A stretch of DNA of 64,000 nucleotides, taken from the NCBI RefSeq assembly GCF_905220365.1, contig NC_061131.1, forward strand, positions 9,709,318 to 9,773,317, in the 5' to 3' direction. This DNA comes from Vanessa cardui (Eukaryota; Arthropoda; Insecta; Lepidoptera; Nymphalidae). How positions within the stretch are numbered: position 1 is the first letter of the stretch; each line of letters opens with the position of its first letter. Below, in pieces: positions 34,121-45,814 of this stretch. Under the pieces are notes generated by a model. It was not told the origin of the DNA, did not search any database, and saw only the letters and a list, made by a program, of their open reading frames with translations. Position numbers and translations under genes: made by a program.

Positions 34121-37100
34121 ATGGTTTTATTAACCTATTTATTTAAAACATGGATTTTTATTATACTATGTTTTTGGGTATTCTATTGTGATTCCAAAAA
34201 TTACTGTGGTGCTAAATTTTGTAACAACACTAAAGAACATATATTATGTAAATTTCAGGTTTGTTTCATTTAAATATTATTTTAAAGCTATATTTTTGCG
34301 AACTAGTAGTTCTTAAAATATCATAATATAATGTGATATCTTTTTTATATTATCTTATGTAAAATTGAATATCTTTCTAAATTAAGATATACCTATTACT
34401 GACTTTAAAGTTTAAACCTTGTGTAAAAGCTTATAAAAAAAGGTACATGTTACCAGTGGCGTAGCTATCGTAGGGCCAGGTGCAGTGCACCAGGGCCCTG
34501 GAGTTCAGGGGGCCTTCTAAACTAAACCTAAAGCTTTTGAAGCTAGAAAATAACGACGCTGTGCACAAGATTTCTTATTTCGTATCTATAATTTTTAAGG
34601 GCAATTATTAGTTAAAGAGGGATAGAAAAGGTGATAAAGGTATGAAGGGTGAGGGCCCAATTATTTTTCTATGCACCGGCCCTTCCTCACCTAGCTACGC
34701 CACTGTGAGTTAGTGATGCAGTGTTATTAATATATCTGGTCTCAAAGTTGGCCCATTGGGGATCACTTACCATCCGGATTCTCACGTGCCCGTTCGCTTA
34801 CCTAGGCCAAGTAAATAATGATATTTTAAGACAAATTCCAGAACATATCTCTAATCAGTCACCAGGTCCTGCGAGTGCTTGTATTAATTATAAACAGTTA
34901 TTCACTACGGGACAAGAGAAAAAAGATTTGTTACACAAAATTAACAGCAGAAGAGATAAAGTTGCGTCAGGAGAAATCCGTTCTTTACCCGCGGCGGAAA
35001 ATATGATGAAATTGGTAAGAATCTAGTTGTGCATATTTTTTACTATTTACATTATTTTGCATCTTGTTCTTTAAATGACATACTCATTGTAAACTATTTA
35101 TAATTACTCAATGTAAACTTATTTATAATTTATTTCGATATGAATGTTAATAATCCCATATTATACGAAAATTAGATACGTGAAATTTAAACTCTACCTA
35201 ATATTTGTTTATTAGCGATGGAATAAAGATTTGGAGATATCAGCTCAGCGATGGGCTGATCAGTGTGTTAAAAGTGGTTTGTATGATGGAACAGACTCAT
35301 GTAGAGATTTAGGTTGGTACAAATATACTTCTTATAAATTAAAAAAAATCAGACAAATTGACAACCTACTCCTGTTTGAAGTCGGTTGTAAAAAACACAT
35401 TTATTGTAAATATATAAAAATATTAAGTAAGAGACCAAATATAGATTTAACTGGCCTCACACTATTGCAGAGAAGTAGAATTATGTATTCTACAATTCGT
35501 ATTAAATAGCAGGGTACTTACAGGAGATTTAATAGCGATATTTTATATTTCAGTATATATATATATATATATATCGAATATTTATTAAGCAAAAATTTAA
35601 CGACAAATGCGGTGTATGCCGGGAATGAGCATTATATCTTATAATACAGGTATATGTTTTTTCATCTAACAATAGAGTTTATGCCAGTGGGACAAAATAT
35701 CGCTACAATATACGGCGAGGCTCCGGGATTGAGAGCAACTTCAATGATTGATTTGTGGTTTATGGAGCTACTTAACATGAATGCATCCATTTTATCTCAT
35801 TACATACCGTGAGTAAATTTAAGATACCTTTTAGTGTGATGCTGCTTCTTATATTATTAGCGTTAGGTATTACATTTTAATGATAACCTTTTTGTATACT
35901 ATTCCGTTATTGATTTTTTTTATCTGTATTAACCCGGTACTTACTATTTCTTGGCAATTCTTTTTCTTTCACGCTATTCTCTCATTACGGGTTTTTTCAT
36001 CACAAGATCAATTATTCCATAAGGAGACCACCTCCATCGATACTTACGACAAAGGCGATACAGTTATATATTTATTGTTTTATAATACACTTTGTTGGGG
36101 CTTATTTTAAGGCCTTGGAAGCCGTATACAAACAATGAAAGCCTAGGAGAACTAATTTTTTTATTGAACGAGACTATCGAAAAACATGCGAGTTATTTTT
36201 GTCAAAATTTAGAATTTATTATGGTAAATAATATAGTATATATTATATATAATATATGAAGGTATTGTTTCATAGGAGATTCATATTTTTGTGTTTTTCC
36301 CTGAAATATACTTTGAAATGTTTTTAAAAAGTAAGTCCTCAATCCATGGCTGAATTGGGGTTAAAAATACAATCTCATATATTTTTACAACACAAACCTT
36401 TGATTTAATTTTTTTATATTGTTTTCTTGCTAATTTATGTAAGCCTTTAAACTTGACTAATATAGTCTGTCTATCTTATTATGAGTAATAGGCACAGTTT
36501 GTAAATATGGACGTAGATGGTAATTTTCGAAGCTGATTACAAATATTTGGATTGAGCCTATTGAATAACCATATATTAAGCCGTTTAAATAAAAATATTT
36601 TTCTTAGAGGAGAGATTGTAACGTAAATCGACGAAAAAGCGGTGAAGATAATGTATCTCTTGTATATAGCTGTAAAGTCATGTAAAAAGTGCGTTTTAAC
36701 CGACTTCGTAGAACGACTACTGATTTGAGGTCGATGGGGTATTTCGTTATTCCTTTTCCATTACATATTTTACTCAATCGATGGCATATTGTGCATCGTA
36801 TCTTATTTTTCATTCATATTGACTTAATGTAAATATTTACAAAATACAAGCTTCAAATTAAATCCGAAAAGGTGAGAGTTAATTCAATTTAAAAATAGAA
36901 AAACACGTTTATACAGATTTTTCACTTTACGTTGTTAATTAAAATAAATATTTGAATTACTAAAGATACATGAATGTTTACGGCGTTTGTTGTATACGCA
37001 ATTTAAATCTCAATATTTTATATAGGGAAGCTTTTTCTTGAGATTTTCACGCTAAAGTATCAACGGTTTCTAGCCGTATACTTCGGTGTGTGTTACGTAC

Positions 37101-39997
37101 ATATTATATAACACATATACTACAATTTTATATACTTATAAGTAAAGCAAATACCACTTAAATCCTTTGGTAATAATATGTATACTAGTAACCCGTTGTG
37201 GCTACGCATGGGCGCAACGCTGATGCTACGTAAATAAGAAACTTCTAAAATTTTATCAGTATTTCTTTACTATATTGTCCATGTGTTATATATGTACAAA
37301 AACCTTCCTCTCGAATCACTCTATCTATTAAAAAAACCGCATCGAAATTCATTGTGTAATATTTAGATCTAAGCATACATAGAGTCGAGATGGCCCAGTG
37401 GTTTGAACGAGTGCATCTTATTCTTAACCGATGATTGCAGGTTCAAACCCAGGCAAGCACCGCTGATTCATGTGCTTAATTTGTCTTTATAATTCATCTC
37501 GTGCTCAGCGGTGAAAGAAAACATCGTGAGGAAACCTGCATGTGACAAATTTCATAGAAATTCTGCCACATGTGTATTCCACCAACCCGCATTGGAACAG
37601 CGTGGTGGAATATGTTCCAAACCTCCTCAAAGGGAGAGGAGGCCTTTAGTCCAGCAGTGGGAATTTACAGGCTGTTGTTGATGTTGATACATAGGGACAG
37701 ACAGCGGTAAGCGACTTTATTTTATATTATGTAATGATAATGACATCTATTATATATATCTAATCGATTTTTATTTGTAATGATTAAAGATTTTTATGAA
37801 AATGCACAGACAAATAAAACGAATACAATGAATTATATTTATTGAATATATTGTAGAATTTTTTGGAAAACAAAACAAAGATTACAAAAATTAAAGAAAT
37901 ATATAATTTTTGTTTGTTCTAAAAGTAAATATAATAACAACATTTGATAATAGTATTCGTAATTTGTAAAATAATTTTCTTTTGATGTGTATCTATTTTA
38001 GATCTTCAATCACAGGGATGCAGCATTATGATTACTTCACACAACTTGTGTGGGGCGGCACTACCCAAGTGGGCTGTGGTGGAGTTAAATTTAAAGTAAA
38101 GTCTGTCAGATATCTTCTATAAGTACATATAATAAATTCGGAATGTCTGTTTGTAATATTAAAATAGCTCTTTTTTATTCAATGCATATGTATTTATACA
38201 CGATACATATACCAAAATAACATATTTTACAATTTTTGTCTGTCTGTCTGTTTGTTCCGGCTAATCTCTAGAACAGCTGGACCGATTTTGACGGGACTTT
38301 CACTGGCACATGACTGATATAATAAGGAATAACTTAGGCTGCAATAATTTTTTTTTGTTAAATCCAAACGCGCAAGGTCGCAGGCACAGCATGTATTGAA
38401 TAAGTTAAAGCATTTGTAAAATTGTAGGAAATAGATATGGAGTCTGGCTCTTTGCAGAATAGGACAGTTAGTAGGTTGGTATGTAATTTTGCACCAGCTG
38501 GCAACCAATTCGATAAATCTGTATATAATTTTGGCTCACCGAGCACTCGATGTGATTTTGGACGCAATTGTGACTCCGAATATACATATCTATGTTGTAA
38601 GTAACAAATTCGTATTAAATAAAATATAAACTGTAGTAACAATCCTACAATATCTGTATATAATTTATTAAATGTACCAGTAACATTTTTGTTTTAAAAT
38701 ATGTAATATAATTAATTCCAGCAGCTTCAAGACTGACTTCTACTGTTAATGAAATATTAAATTATGATGATAATACTAAAAATCCACAAAATGTAGTAAA
38801 TAATGTAAATTTTGATACAATTAGCAATGTACAAGACTGGTCTAAAAATGCTAATATTAATTCAGATATTGAACAAACATTGCCTACAACGAATGTAGTC
38901 GAAAGTATCGATACGCAGTTTGATTTCTTTTCTGATCTATTTGATATAACTAAGCCATCGCTGTTGCAAACGGAACGAAGTACTACCAAATGTAAAGAAG
39001 TTTTGGCAGTAGACGAATTTATTGAATTATTAAAAAGTAGAATCAATAACGATCATATCTTGAGAGATTTTTTGCAATCAACAACTAGATCAAACCCTGA
39101 GCCTGTTCTCTCAGATGGAACTGTAGCAGCTATAATAAAACAGTTATATAGCAAAAAAGAATCACCTACAACAAGTAAACTAATTGAGAGTGAAAGTTTA
39201 AATTCAACACTTTTGGTTGATTTAGTAGAAGCTGTCATATTTCGACACAGTGGTAAATATCTTTAAATGAAATTTGATTCGATACATGCAAGGAAAAATA
39301 TTCAATTAATATATTATTACAGACAAATATACAAGTACCGAGGACACCAAACTACTCACTCCAATTGTTTCTCAAGTAAGACCTGTCAAAATACAAGCAG
39401 AACTCGGAGAAGTTAAATCCAATAATGAGTTTACAGGACACTATTTTTTTCCTGAAGAAGAAGATCAAACAGAAAAAGAAACAGCTGACTTATATGACGA
39501 AATCATTCCAACGTCCGAAATATCATTAGAAATCGAAGAATTCAAAAGACACCGTACGAAAGATTTCTTAGAAGAAATTCTTGAATCGGACTTTATTACA
39601 GATGGCACTATGAGGGATAATATTTTATCAACTATAAATAATCCAAATGGTATGAGTTTTGCAAATAAAAAAAGTCTAATTAATTTTATATATTAGTATC
39701 TATATCATTTTAGTTTAACTTTTAGGATCAAATATTAAAGCCACATTATCTACTCATTCTAGATGGACCATAATAGGAAACCCTACACCTAAACAATATA
39801 AAAGACTGAAAAGAAAAACAAGTGATAAATTATTTATAAATTACAATGATTTGTTGAAAAAATTAGCTGATGACTTAAGAAATTTAAAGTTACATGAAAA
39901 ATTCCATTGTTCTTATAACTCTACAGAAAAACTGTCGTCTCATTTTTTTATTTTAGTTCTTTTAGTTGGCACTCGTTGTATTGTTCAAGTTATTTAA
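34121..39997 (+). CDS. Secreted CAP-domain (antigen 5/CRISP/PR-1) protein with long C-terminal tail, copy A
   Basis: Nine exons: 34121-34247, 34806-35014, 35216-35312, 35676-35808, 38002-38095, 38428-38596, 38722-39252, 39323-39649, 39726-39997; 652 codons plus TAA. Residues 1-24 form a signal peptide (hydrophobic IFIILCFWVFYC). The Cys-rich CAP region follows: NYCGAKFCNNTKEHILC, SPGPASACINY, INSRRDKVASGEIRSLPAAE, ISAQRWADQC, FMPVGQNIATIYG, FTQLVWGGTTQVGCGG, RLVCNFAPAGN. The usual CAP-tetrad histidines are absent (IN for HN, DYFTQ for GHFTQ). The remaining 375 residues are low-complexity, Asp/Glu/Ser/Thr-rich, and end in Cys plus a hydrophobic segment (HFFILVLLVGTRCIVQVI), a possible GPI-attachment or membrane anchor. 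The donor in exon 1 was chosen at TTA-T|GTAAAT because it restores a conserved Cys; a second donor 11 nt on does not fit the phase. Function unknown. Confidence 0.88.
34454..34706. mobile_element. MITE with 'CAGTGGCGTAGCTA' terminal inverted repeats
   Basis: The ends CAGTGGCGTAGCTA and TAGCTACGCCACTG are inverted, and the subterminal 'gtagggccaggtgc'/'gcaccggccc' is also inverted. No ORF. It lies in intron 1 of CAP gene A, about 100 bp from exon 2. No certain target duplication seen. Confidence 0.8.
37185..37740 (-). mobile_element. Helitron-like element interrupted by a family B SINE
   Basis: Reading the minus strand, the element ends at 37185 with a GC-rich stretch and CTAG-T, as in the copy at 47.43-47.67 kb. 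Its other half, 'agggacagacagcggtaagc', resumes at 37695 after the SINE. It lies in intron 4 of CAP gene A. Confidence 0.7.
37383..37686 (+). mobile_element. tRNA-derived SINE, family B, with 8-bp target-site duplication
   Basis: A full-length copy with a small insertion in the tRNA head (cttattcttaacc), flanked by ATACATAG at 37375-37382 and 37687-37694. The duplicated bases belong to the surrounding Helitron-like element, so the order of insertion is clear. Confidence 0.9.
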
Positions 39998-40025
39998 ATT
40001 AAAATTTGAAATTCATATTATTTTA

Positions 40026-43000
40026 TTACATGAAAATATATACAGAAATAAATAACAATAAATTATAATGATTAATTTTGTTTGTGTTATTGCATAAACA
40101 TTTTCTGCTAGAATGTAATGGTTTTTTACTTTTCCAAGTATTAAGAATTTTTTTTAACACAGAATAATACAAGTCACCGTATGATATTATATCATTGCTG
40201 TAGTCAGTTTTATATTTTATATTTTCTCTTTTTCTATTCCTATAGTTTAGTATTGTTTCTTCTAATCTTTTATTGATTAGTCCATTTCTTTTATTTCTGA
40301 GTTTTTTTTGGTAGCAATTACAGTCTACAAATGTTTCATTAACATTTGATCCATAATTTTTTGGATTTATATTCAAGGGATTTTGTCTCGAATGAGACTT
40401 ATTATACAAGTCGTTCATTTTAATCGAAACAGTTTTATTAGAATGTCGGCGATTTAAAGAACGTCGTTCACAGTAGTCCTCTTCATCACCTGAATCAAAT
40501 TCAGGACTTGTAGTTTCCACAGGTAATGTAGCCATTTTGTTTCTATTCATATAATCCCGAGTACATGTCGATGTACGCGTGCAGCCTTCAACGTAACCAG
40601 GAGGTGTACGGGATCCCATATGTCCAGCTGCACCTCCTGCTCCTCCCGGTATAACACTACCTGCACTGTCAGTTAATGAAGCGGCTGTCCAAGTACATGT
40701 TAACTTTCGTGTACAATGCTTCAAACGAATAAACGGCGTATTAGCAGTATATTCTGATGTACTTTCCGTCGTTTCCGATGCCGCTTTTCTTAATGACTGT
40801 TTGCCTTCATCATCCTCAGAATTAATATCATGTAATCGCCGACCACTGAAATTACCCGTGTTAAATTTTCTAAGATGCATTAGTTCATCAAATGATAAAT
40901 ATTTTTCAGAAACGGGCTTTCTATTTTCTTTTTGATCAAATGATGATTTTAAGGTTATGTGCTCCGTTAGCATTTTTTGCTTTGAAGTGGTTCTTTTTGA
41001 TATTCTGATTTTCTTATTTGCTAATGTAGTGTACTTCATGGACTTAAGCTGGGGTTTGTTAGTAAAACCATCTATCTGCCAAAACGGTTTAAATTTTGTA
41101 TCATCTTCAGACACACTTCTCTTTATTTCACTGAAATGAGAAAAGATACTATAACAAATAAGGTAAAATACGAATAAAATATCTTAATTGATTAATTTAC
41201 CTGCCTGTAATTTGGGTAGTTGTCTTTTCGTTTATTAAAAAGTTTTTGTTTTTGTTTGTCTAATATATTTACATTTTCATTAGTAAAGAGCTTTACTTCT
41301 TGTTTCATAGTTGGATCATATTTTCTTAACTCTCCATTAGAAAATAAGTCAAAATAATGTATTTCTTCTTGCTTTTCCATATTATTATTGACTTTAGTTC
41401 CTAAAGTTCTAAGCATGTTTGGACATTGTTTAACCGGATAATTAAAATTAAAACATTGACTGTTCGTATTTGGAATACACGGATTAGTCGTTGGACAAGT
41501 AATTTGAAAGTTATGACATCTACAAAAATCTTGTGGATAGGCTGGAGCTTCGCAATCTTCACAAACATGTGATTGAGGATTAATTTTCTGTCCTCTCGTG
41601 CATTTTATTTTCTGTTTACATGGATTACATTCTGTAGCAACATTTTTAATAATCTTCGATCCTAAATTACGTGTACATTGCCTATTTATATTATGTTTCC
41701 GGTAATCTCGATCTTTATGATAATTCAATGGGGGGGTAGTGTAGTCAAATCTTCGAGCATCTGTAAATAATGTTTCTGGATGGATTGAATCAAATTCTTT
41801 TCTTTGGTCATGGCCATGATATACTCTTGAATGTCCTTTATTCTGTTGGTAGAAATCATCTCCATAATTTCGGGATGTATTTCTGTGATTTACCCAGAAA
41901 TTCTCACTGTCTATTGTATGGCTGCGTTTAACTGCGTCTAAATAGAACATTTTTTTCAAAATTAATTAATATATAATGGAAAAGCTTTCATTGACTTTAT
42001 TATTAATTTTAGGATTTGAGTTTTTAAGATAGAGAATTACAACTTTAATTTTTCTATACTTGTATGAAAATTTATATTATATTAAAATTTAAGTTAGGAT
42101 GTTGACCTTATTGTATCTGTACGAAACTTTCGTTAGCGTCGAATACGAAACTAGTTTGGTTCCTAGACTATTTCTATCGCCTGTCGTGTTATATTTGATA
42201 ATAAATAATATTTTGTGATATCATATTCAAAGTACCGAGAGTGTTATCCTGCACAATAATGGAGCTTAATTTTTTGTTGCTTGGAGGAGATTCATTTTTG
42301 CATGGTTTTTTCATGTGCTTTAAATTATTATAAACTGGATCAATTTCTTGCTTTGCAGAATCATTAAATAAATTTCGAATCCGAAGTAAACTATTGGCTA
42401 TTGGTGTCACTGGTAACGATCTTCCTAAAAAGTAATGTGTACATTAGTAAATAAGAATCTAAAATGTTTTTGCATCGAGATAACATAATGTACTATGTCT
42501 TAAACCACTGAGTTTCATGTGTTTATATACGATATAAGAGATAGCCCGCTTTGTGTGGGAATACACGGGATGCCAATATAAGTGTAGGTTGTAATCGTCC
42601 CACCGCTAGCGAGCAAATAATAAAAATGTAATACAGATTTTTGACCTAAATTACTCCTTTTGTTACCAAATACTTCATTGGTATGTACTGGTCGACTACA
42701 TAAGCCAGAGAAAACGGTATCAGGATACATATCGTCTAAGCATTGCGTTGCAGGGTATCCAATAATATAAACTGGTTTTCCATGTACATTGCCCTGTGGA
42801 GCGAAGTTACAAACGAGTCTTTCTGCGATTGTTTTTTTATTACTGTTGACCTGCAACAATTTTTAATTTAATATACAAATCAGCTAATGATATCATATAA
42901 CATATTTAATTGTAGTATTTAACGTACTCAAATGAAGTAGCATCAGATGAGGTTTGAATTTTAGATAGCTTTAAAATTAAATCATAAGATATTAAAATCA

Positions 43001-44340
43001 TACTAAATAACTATCGGTTGGAGTTAAAGTAAATGCATACGTAAATATTACACTGTACCTACTAGCCTACTATACGAATTTAAACATTGTGTTTATTACA
43101 ACAATAAATATCTAATTCTAGTACTAATGTACAAAGCAAACTAGGTAACTATTTTCAATAATAATAATTCTTACGTAAAATTTAGCTTTTCCACATCCAA
43201 CAATTTCGGTAGTGGCCCAAATAAGTTGCGTAAATTGATTACTTTTATAGTCTCGAGATCTAAAATATAATGTATGTTTCTCATCGTTATTAAAAAAATC
43301 GTTATCCTTTTAATTTACAAGGAATATGATTAATTTTCTTGTCATTTATATTAATTGCATCGATAAAAATAATAATATGTAAATGTCATTATTTGGGTAA
43401 ACAATCAAAGATTGATTACGAATGTTATGTTTTTTATTCAAATATTGTTAGTAAATTGTTAATGTTTTAGGTTTATAATATACCTGATTTTATAACACAA
43501 TATTATACTTATACGTACTCATTGTAATATGTAACTACTCCGGGATATTTTAATGATTGCATAAACCACATTTCGACGAAGCTCTTCACATTAAGACCGG
43601 GGGTTGGTCCAAATATCGTGGCAACATTTTGTCCAACTTTTATGTTTTCTAAAAATATTGTATCAAATTGTGTAACCAAGAATAATAAAACCTACGCAAA
43701 CATTATTATTGATCCACTGTTACCTAAATCACGGCATTGATCTTCTTTTTCCGACCGTAAAGTTTGGTCACATTGATCTACCCACCTCTGAGCAGATGTT
43801 GCTAATTCTTCAGACCAGCTCTATTATAAAAAATGTTTTATTGAAAAATTGTAAAATATATTTGTTATCTAATATCTTTAAGAAATTCGTTTACAAGATG
43901 AAACAAATAGTATTTAAATTTTAAAACTTATCAATCAAGTGATGATATTTCACTTAATCATTTGTTTTGGGATAAGCTTTTATAAAATGTCTTACAATCT
44001 TTTGCATGTTAGCAGCTCCTGGCAAAACATTCGAATGGCCCAATGCAATGAAATTTCTTCGATGATTGATTTGATCGACTATTGCTTTAATATCATTCTC
44101 TGTTAGTAATGCTTTTTTGTCATAACCCAAGCATGTAGAACTTGGGCCTGAAATCTAAAACGGTTGAAGATAATGTTTAATACAAACTTTTCATTATAAA
44201 ATTCAGTTTTAATAAATTATCAATTGTATTATTACCTCGTATCTGCAAAGTGTATGGTTTGGGCATATTTCACAATATTTTTTCGAATAACCATAAATAT
44301 TACAAATAGAAATTATGAAAACGTAAAATAATTTTAGCAT
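40026..44340 (-). CDS. Secreted CAP-domain protein with very long C-terminal tail, copy B
   Basis: Minus-strand exons: 44340-44236, 44154-43996, 43820-43724, 43648-43519, 43259-43175, 42850-42667, 42424-42236, 41937-41201, and a last exon from 41120 (or 41130) to 40026; about 926 aa. Residues 1-18 are a signal peptide (LFYVFIISICNIYG). CAP motifs: YCEICPNHTLCRYE, SGPSSTCLGYD, INHRRNFIALGHSNVLPGAA, SAQRWVDQC, IKVGQNVATIFGPTPG, FTQLIWATTEIVGCG, RLVCNFAPQGN. As in copy A the canonical CAP histidines are missing. Exon 3 is 97 nt in both copies and intron phases agree, so they are paralogues. Exons 7-9 encode a Cys-containing, basic and Asn-rich tail ending in Cys pairs and the hydrophobic YNLLLFISVYIFM. 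The junction to the last exon is unsure: the strong donor at 41200 needs the acceptor before 41120 (AAAG), while the better CAG acceptor before 41130 needs a GC donor at 41204. Function unknown. Confidence 0.83.
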
Positions 44341-44641
44341 GATAATTTTGTTTAAATAATTAATGAATAAATAAAATGACACTATCAAATGAAATATTTT
44401 CTTAGCTTACTAGATAATTATCTATAACATTTTACGTTTTTGAATGGCTTTTATACGTACAAAAAATGAACGACATGATTAATATCGGTTATGTTACTTA
44501 TGTTTTATACCGTTTTACATTTATTTTTATCTCAAATAAATAGTTTCAATATTAAAAGAGTAGACAAAACAGAATATAATGAAGTTATTTCGAAATCTAA
44601 TGGTATTATAGTATATTTATACGTGTTTTGTGTTGATTATA

Positions 44642-45814
44642 ATGTTTTATGAAATATTAATATTTGTTACAGAAACTGTGACCTCAATAAAATCAATCAC
44701 AGCAGATCATAATAAATACTTGAACATGATGAATAATTCAAGAATAGCTCCAAATTTAAAATCAAACATATTTGATAAAATGTTATCAAACGAAATGTTA
44801 TCTATAAAGCAACATCTGTATGAGAAAGATCCAACATCATCATCAGTTTATTTATCATTTAAAAATAATGTAGCAACTCCTAAATTGCAAATATATCAGA
44901 AATGGCCAATTGATAAATTAATATCCGTAACAAGTGCTAAACCGAAATTTGATGATGCTAGCAGTAATACATCTGTGGATTTATCAAATGAAAAACAAAG
45001 CTATGGTGATATTGTGTACAAAGACGGTAGTTTGGATATGGAAGTTGGAAATAAAAATAAAATTATCGAAGTACGAAGTTTTTCTGTTATGCCTATGCAC
45101 ACGGAAAGCTTACAACACGTTCAGCAAGCTAAGCGGCAGTGCACGTGTATGAGAAATAATCACCATACAATTTGTAGTCATCGTGGTATTGGAGCTCAAA
45201 TGAATACTGAAAAAATTTGCACACACACAGAAAAATATTTCACAATAAGTCCTGAATGTACACGAACTGAAGATTGTTCAGTTTCTCTTACGTATTTTCC
45301 TTATTTCGTTTACCCATCATTTTTCTTGGGCATAACAACAGATACTTATAAAACTTATTACCATCCAGATGTAATTAATGATTTAAAATTACCAAAACAT
45401 AAAAAACATAGGAAAATAAAGAAACCGTACATCGACGTGGCATTATTCTCAGATGCGGATGATGATATTACAGAAGTTGATTATGATGATGATGATGATG
45501 AATATTCAGAAAATGACAAATCAGACGATGATGTGTCTGTGAATAAATGTTCGAAAAATAAATGCAAGTTGAATTCTAAATTATATAACATAAATTATGA
45601 CAACAGTGGTGCAAAAGATTTTGATTTATCAAAAAAGATACAGAATGGTTACATAAAAGTTATAGATAACGATAAATTTGTGGAAGGTATAGTAGATGAC
45701 TTAAAAGTTTACTACAGTGATGCTGTTATTAAAGACTGTTATTGTTCATTATCATCCTTAAAAACTTCGAAAAACATGATAATTTATTTAGTTACTATTT
45801 TATGTTTACTATGA
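44642..45814 (+). CDS. Single-exon putative secreted protein resembling the CAP-B tail
   Basis: An open frame of 390 codons plus TGA, divergent from CAP gene B with 301 bp between start codons. It begins with a short hydrophobic segment (MFYEILIFVT) that could be a weak signal peptide. The middle holds a Cys cluster (CTCMRNNHHTICSHRG, CTHTEKYFTISPECTRTEDC). A strongly acidic stretch (DYDDDDDEY) follows near residues 279-291, and the end is Cys-containing with a hydrophobic tail (MIIYLVTILCLL). The CTRT-x-x-C motif, acidic patch and Cys-plus-hydrophobic end recall the last exon of CAP gene B (GCTRTSTCTRD, FDSGDEEDYC, KCLCNNTNK...). There is no CAP domain. I do not recognise the product. A TTACAG acceptor-like site at 44668-44673 leaves open an upstream first exon. 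Confidence 0.6.
   Translation: MFYEILIFVTETVTSIKSITADHNKYLNMMNNSRIAPNLKSNIFDKMLSNEMLSIKQHLYEKDPTSSSVYLSFKNNVATPKLQIYQKWPIDKLISVTSAKPKFDDASSNTSVDLSNEKQSYGDIVYKDGSLDMEVGNKNKIIEVRSFSVMPMHTESLQHVQQAKRQCTCMRNNHHTICSHRGIGAQMNTEKICTHTEKYFTISPECTRTEDCSVSLTYFPYFVYPSFFLGITTDTYKTYYHPDVINDLKLPKHKKHRKIKKPYIDVALFSDADDDITEVDYDDDDDEYSENDKSDDDVSVNKCSKNKCKLNSKLYNINYDNSGAKDFDLSKKIQNGYIKVIDNDKFVEGIVDDLKVYYSDAVIKDCYCSLSSLKTSKNMIIYLVTILCLL

Noticed and set aside
33838..34146. 102-codon plus-strand frame before CAP A
   Set aside because: It overlaps the CAP A start in another frame and shows no family resemblance; it could be a transposon scrap but I cannot support it.
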